DNA of 64,000 nucleotides, taken from NCBI RefSeq assembly GCF_011516765.1, contig NZ_JAAABN010000006.1:124001-188000 (forward strand). Direction: 5' to 3'. This document shows positions 62,241 to 64,000 of the stretch, in pieces; position 1 is the first letter of the stretch; every line of letters starts with the position of its first letter. A program made the translations under genes and the position numbers. The DNA comes from Acetobacter sicerae. GTDB lineage: Bacteria; Pseudomonadota; Alphaproteobacteria; Acetobacterales; Acetobacteraceae. The notes below the pieces were generated by a model. It was not told where the DNA came from. It was given only the letters and a program-made list of their open reading frames with translations, and did not search any database.

Positions 62241-64000
62241 TGAGGCGGGCTCCTTCCGCGTCATAAAACACCGGACTGGTGACGGTGACCGGGATCACCT
62301 TGTCTTCCATCGGCACGTAGAGGGTCTGTCCCATCCGGGCACGCCCACCGGACACCATGGCGAGAGCGATGGACCGGCCCAGCGTGGCGCTGTGATAGGA
62401 CGAGGTGACATGACCGATCTTGTTCATCGGGATGACCTCATTCGGGCTGGCGACAAGCTGCGCGCCCTCTTCCAGCACTTCCTGCGGCGCTTCCGTGTAG
62501 AGGCCGACAAGCTGGTAGCGGTCGGGGTCCTGCATCGCCGGAAGAGCCAGCGAGCGCTTGCCCACGAAGTCTTTCTTCAGCTTGCTGACCGCCCAGCCAC
62601 AACCGGCGTCAGCTGGCGTCGCCGTGCCGTCGGTTTCCTGCCCGACGATGATGTAACCTTTCTCGGCGCGCAGAACGTGCATCGTCTCCGTGCCATAAGG
62701 CGTCATGTCGTAAGGCTTGCCCGCCTCCCAGATGCGCTCCCACACTTCCAGCGCACGGCTCGGCGGCACGTTCACCTCGAAGCCAAGCTCACCGGAGAAG
62801 CTGACGCGGAACAGACGCATCGGAATACCGCCGATGGTGCCTTCCACGACGCTCATGTGCGGCATGGTGGCGTGCGAGATGTCGAGACCGTCCACGAGCG
62901 GCGCGAGAACCTCGCGTGCCTTCGGCCCCTGCACCGCAATGACCGCCCACTCTTCCGAAGTGGAAGTCAGCCAGACATTGAGATCCTGCCATTCAGTCTG
63001 GAGATAGTCCTCCATCATGTTCAGAACGCCAGCCGCACCGCCCGTCGTGGTGGTGACGTGGAAGCGATCCTTGGCGATACGACCGACAACACCGTCATCA
63101 TAAACAAAGCCGTTTTCACGACACATCAGACCGTAGCGGCACTTGCCGACACCGAGCTTGGTCCAGCCGTTGACATACATCCGGTTCATGAACTCGGCGG
63201 CGTCAGGTCCGACAACCTCGATCTTGCCCAGCGTGGTGGCGTCGAAGATGCCGACGCTCTTGCGGACAGCGAGGCACTCACGGGCCACGGCGGCATCCAT
63301 GTCCTCGCCCGGCTGCGGGAAGTAGCGGGCGCGACGCCACAGACTGACATCCTCGAAGACCGCGCCCTTGCTGCGCGCCCAGGGGTCGATCGGCGTGCGA
63401 CGATCCGGATCAAACAGGTCGCCACGCTCATGACCGCTGAAAGCGCCAAACGTCACCGGCGTGTAAGGCGCACGGAACGTGGTGAGACCGATCTGCTGTT
63501 TCGGGCGACCCAGCGCACTGGAAGCAATACCGAGCGCGTTCAGGTTCGAGGTCTTGCCCTGATCGGTCGCCATGCCGGTCGTCGTGTAGCGCTTGATATG
63601 CTCAATCGAACGGAAGCCTTCACGCACGGCAAGCTTCACGTCCTTGGCCGTCACGTCGTTCTGGTAATCGACGAACGCCATGGCCGTCAGACCCTTGCCA
63701 CGACGGGGCAACGCACCGGTGAAACCACCGCGACCGATGGCGTCACTCGTCACTTCCCACAGAGGAAGATCGACCTCCCCCTCGAAACCTGCATCTTTCG
63801 CCGCTGCGACACCAGCCTTCAGGCCATCGGCCAGAACTTCGCCAAGGTCGTAGAGGCCACGGCAGGAACCGGTCGAACGCTCGGCCTGCGCGGACTCGCC
63901 CGGCAGATAGGTGTCGAGTTCGGCGTTATAGACCACCTTGCCCTTGGACTGGGAGAACAGGTGCAGGCTCGGCGTCCAGCCACCCGCCATGAGCAGCAGG
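62233..64000 (-). CDS. soxA: Sarcosine oxidase, alpha subunit, N-terminus beyond the window
   Basis: The C-terminal 589 residues or so of SoxA, which demethylates sarcosine to glycine and hands the methyl group to tetrahydrofolate. The visible part enters in the NAD-domain (LLLMAGGWTPSLHLFSQSKG) and continues into VDYQNDVTAKDVKLAVREGF and IEHIKRYTTTGMATDQGKTS. It then has the aminomethyltransferase-like domain: GIFDATTLGKIEVVGPDAAE, FMNRMYVNGWTKLGVGKCRY, RVSFSGELGFEVNVPPSRAL and HVLRAEKGYIIVGQETDGTA. The internal ATG at 63990 is not the start. soxB and soxD are expected immediately to the right of the window. Confidence 0.95.
   Translation of the reverse strand, partial: LLLMAGGWTPSLHLFSQSKGKVVYNAELDTYLPGESAQAERSTGSCRGLYDLGEVLADGLKAGVAAAKDAGFEGEVDLPLWEVTSDAIGRGGFTGALPRRGKGLTAMAFVDYQNDVTAKDVKLAVREGFRSIEHIKRYTTTGMATDQGKTSNLNALGIASSALGRPKQQIGLTTFRAPYTPVTFGAFSGHERGDLFDPDRRTPIDPWARSKGAVFEDVSLWRRARYFPQPGEDMDAAVARECLAVRKSVGIFDATTLGKIEVVGPDAAEFMNRMYVNGWTKLGVGKCRYGLMCRENGFVYDDGVVGRIAKDRFHVTTTTGGAAGVLNMMEDYLQTEWQDLNVWLTSTSEEWAVIAVQGPKAREVLAPLVDGLDISHATMPHMSVVEGTIGGIPMRLFRVSFSGELGFEVNVPPSRALEVWERIWEAGKPYDMTPYGTETMHVLRAEKGYIIVGQETDGTATPADAGCGWAVSKLKKDFVGKRSLALPAMQDPDRYQLVGLYTEAPQEVLEEGAQLVASPNEVIPMNKIGHVTSSYHSATLGRSIALAMVSGGRARMGQTLYVPMEDKVIPVTVTSPVFYDAEGARLNV

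Noticed and set aside
62233-63990. Complete aminomethyltransferase gene starting at ATG 63990
   Set aside because: The open frame continues past the window edge, and the sequence at 63990 is the middle of SoxA (LLLMAGGW block), not a start.

Overview
The window comes from an alphaproteobacterium, most likely an acetic acid bacterium (Acetobacteraceae). Housekeeping genes (parC, recO, tsf, rpsB, dnaE) read as alphaproteobacterial. Most telling is a bacterial pyruvate decarboxylase, an enzyme rare outside acetic acid bacteria and Zymomonas. Coding is dense, and many operons use ATGA or TGATG start/stop overlaps. I saw no CRISPR array, rRNA, tRNA, insertion sequence or phage gene.

Layout. 1-7.7 kb: partial parC, a TTG-started lipoprotein, a 2-keto-4-pentenoate hydratase-like enzyme, recO, tsf and rpsB, an orphan Rieske oxygenase and a small hypothetical protein. 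7.7-12.7 kb: dnaE, an AT-rich membrane protein of unknown function, and a YceI-like periplasmic protein. 12.8-18.8 kb: lutABC (L-lactate to pyruvate), pdc (pyruvate to acetaldehyde) and a class I fructose-bisphosphate aldolase. 19-25.8 kb: ansP, an outer-membrane beta-barrel protein, a dicarboxylate/amino-acid symporter and a TonB-dependent siderophore receptor. 25.9-28.5 kb: a radical-SAM/helix-hairpin-helix protein translationally coupled to a DUF4130-type protein behind an exact alphaproteobacterial LexA box, then a Zur/Fur regulator.

28.6-64 kb is largely one choline/glycine-betaine catabolic island. ChoXWV import choline. BetA and BetB oxidise it to glycine betaine. GbcAB, DgcAB with a dedicated EtfAB pair, and SoxAG (soxB and soxD presumably lie beyond the right edge) remove the three methyl groups to give glycine. 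AdhC and FghA take the released formaldehyde to formate. GlyA turns glycine into serine using the one-carbon unit, and SdaA turns serine into pyruvate. Two DJ-1/AraC (GbdR-like) regulators sit in the island, one inside the gbc-dgc operon. Interspersed are a soluble transhydrogenase (sthA), a GNAT/amidohydrolase pair, a SnoaL-like protein, and a LysR-controlled tripartite MFS efflux operon ending in a pirin-like protein that has lost its metal ligands.

The two observations I rate highest are: (1) BetI (TetR-type choline sensor) and BetB (betaine aldehyde dehydrogenase) are encoded as one uninterrupted 698-residue reading frame with both domains apparently complete, next to a palindrome that may be its own operator; and (2) the radical-SAM/DUF4130 pair, a poorly understood predicted DNA-repair module, carries an SOS box and lacks the uracil-DNA glycosylase-like domain often fused to it.
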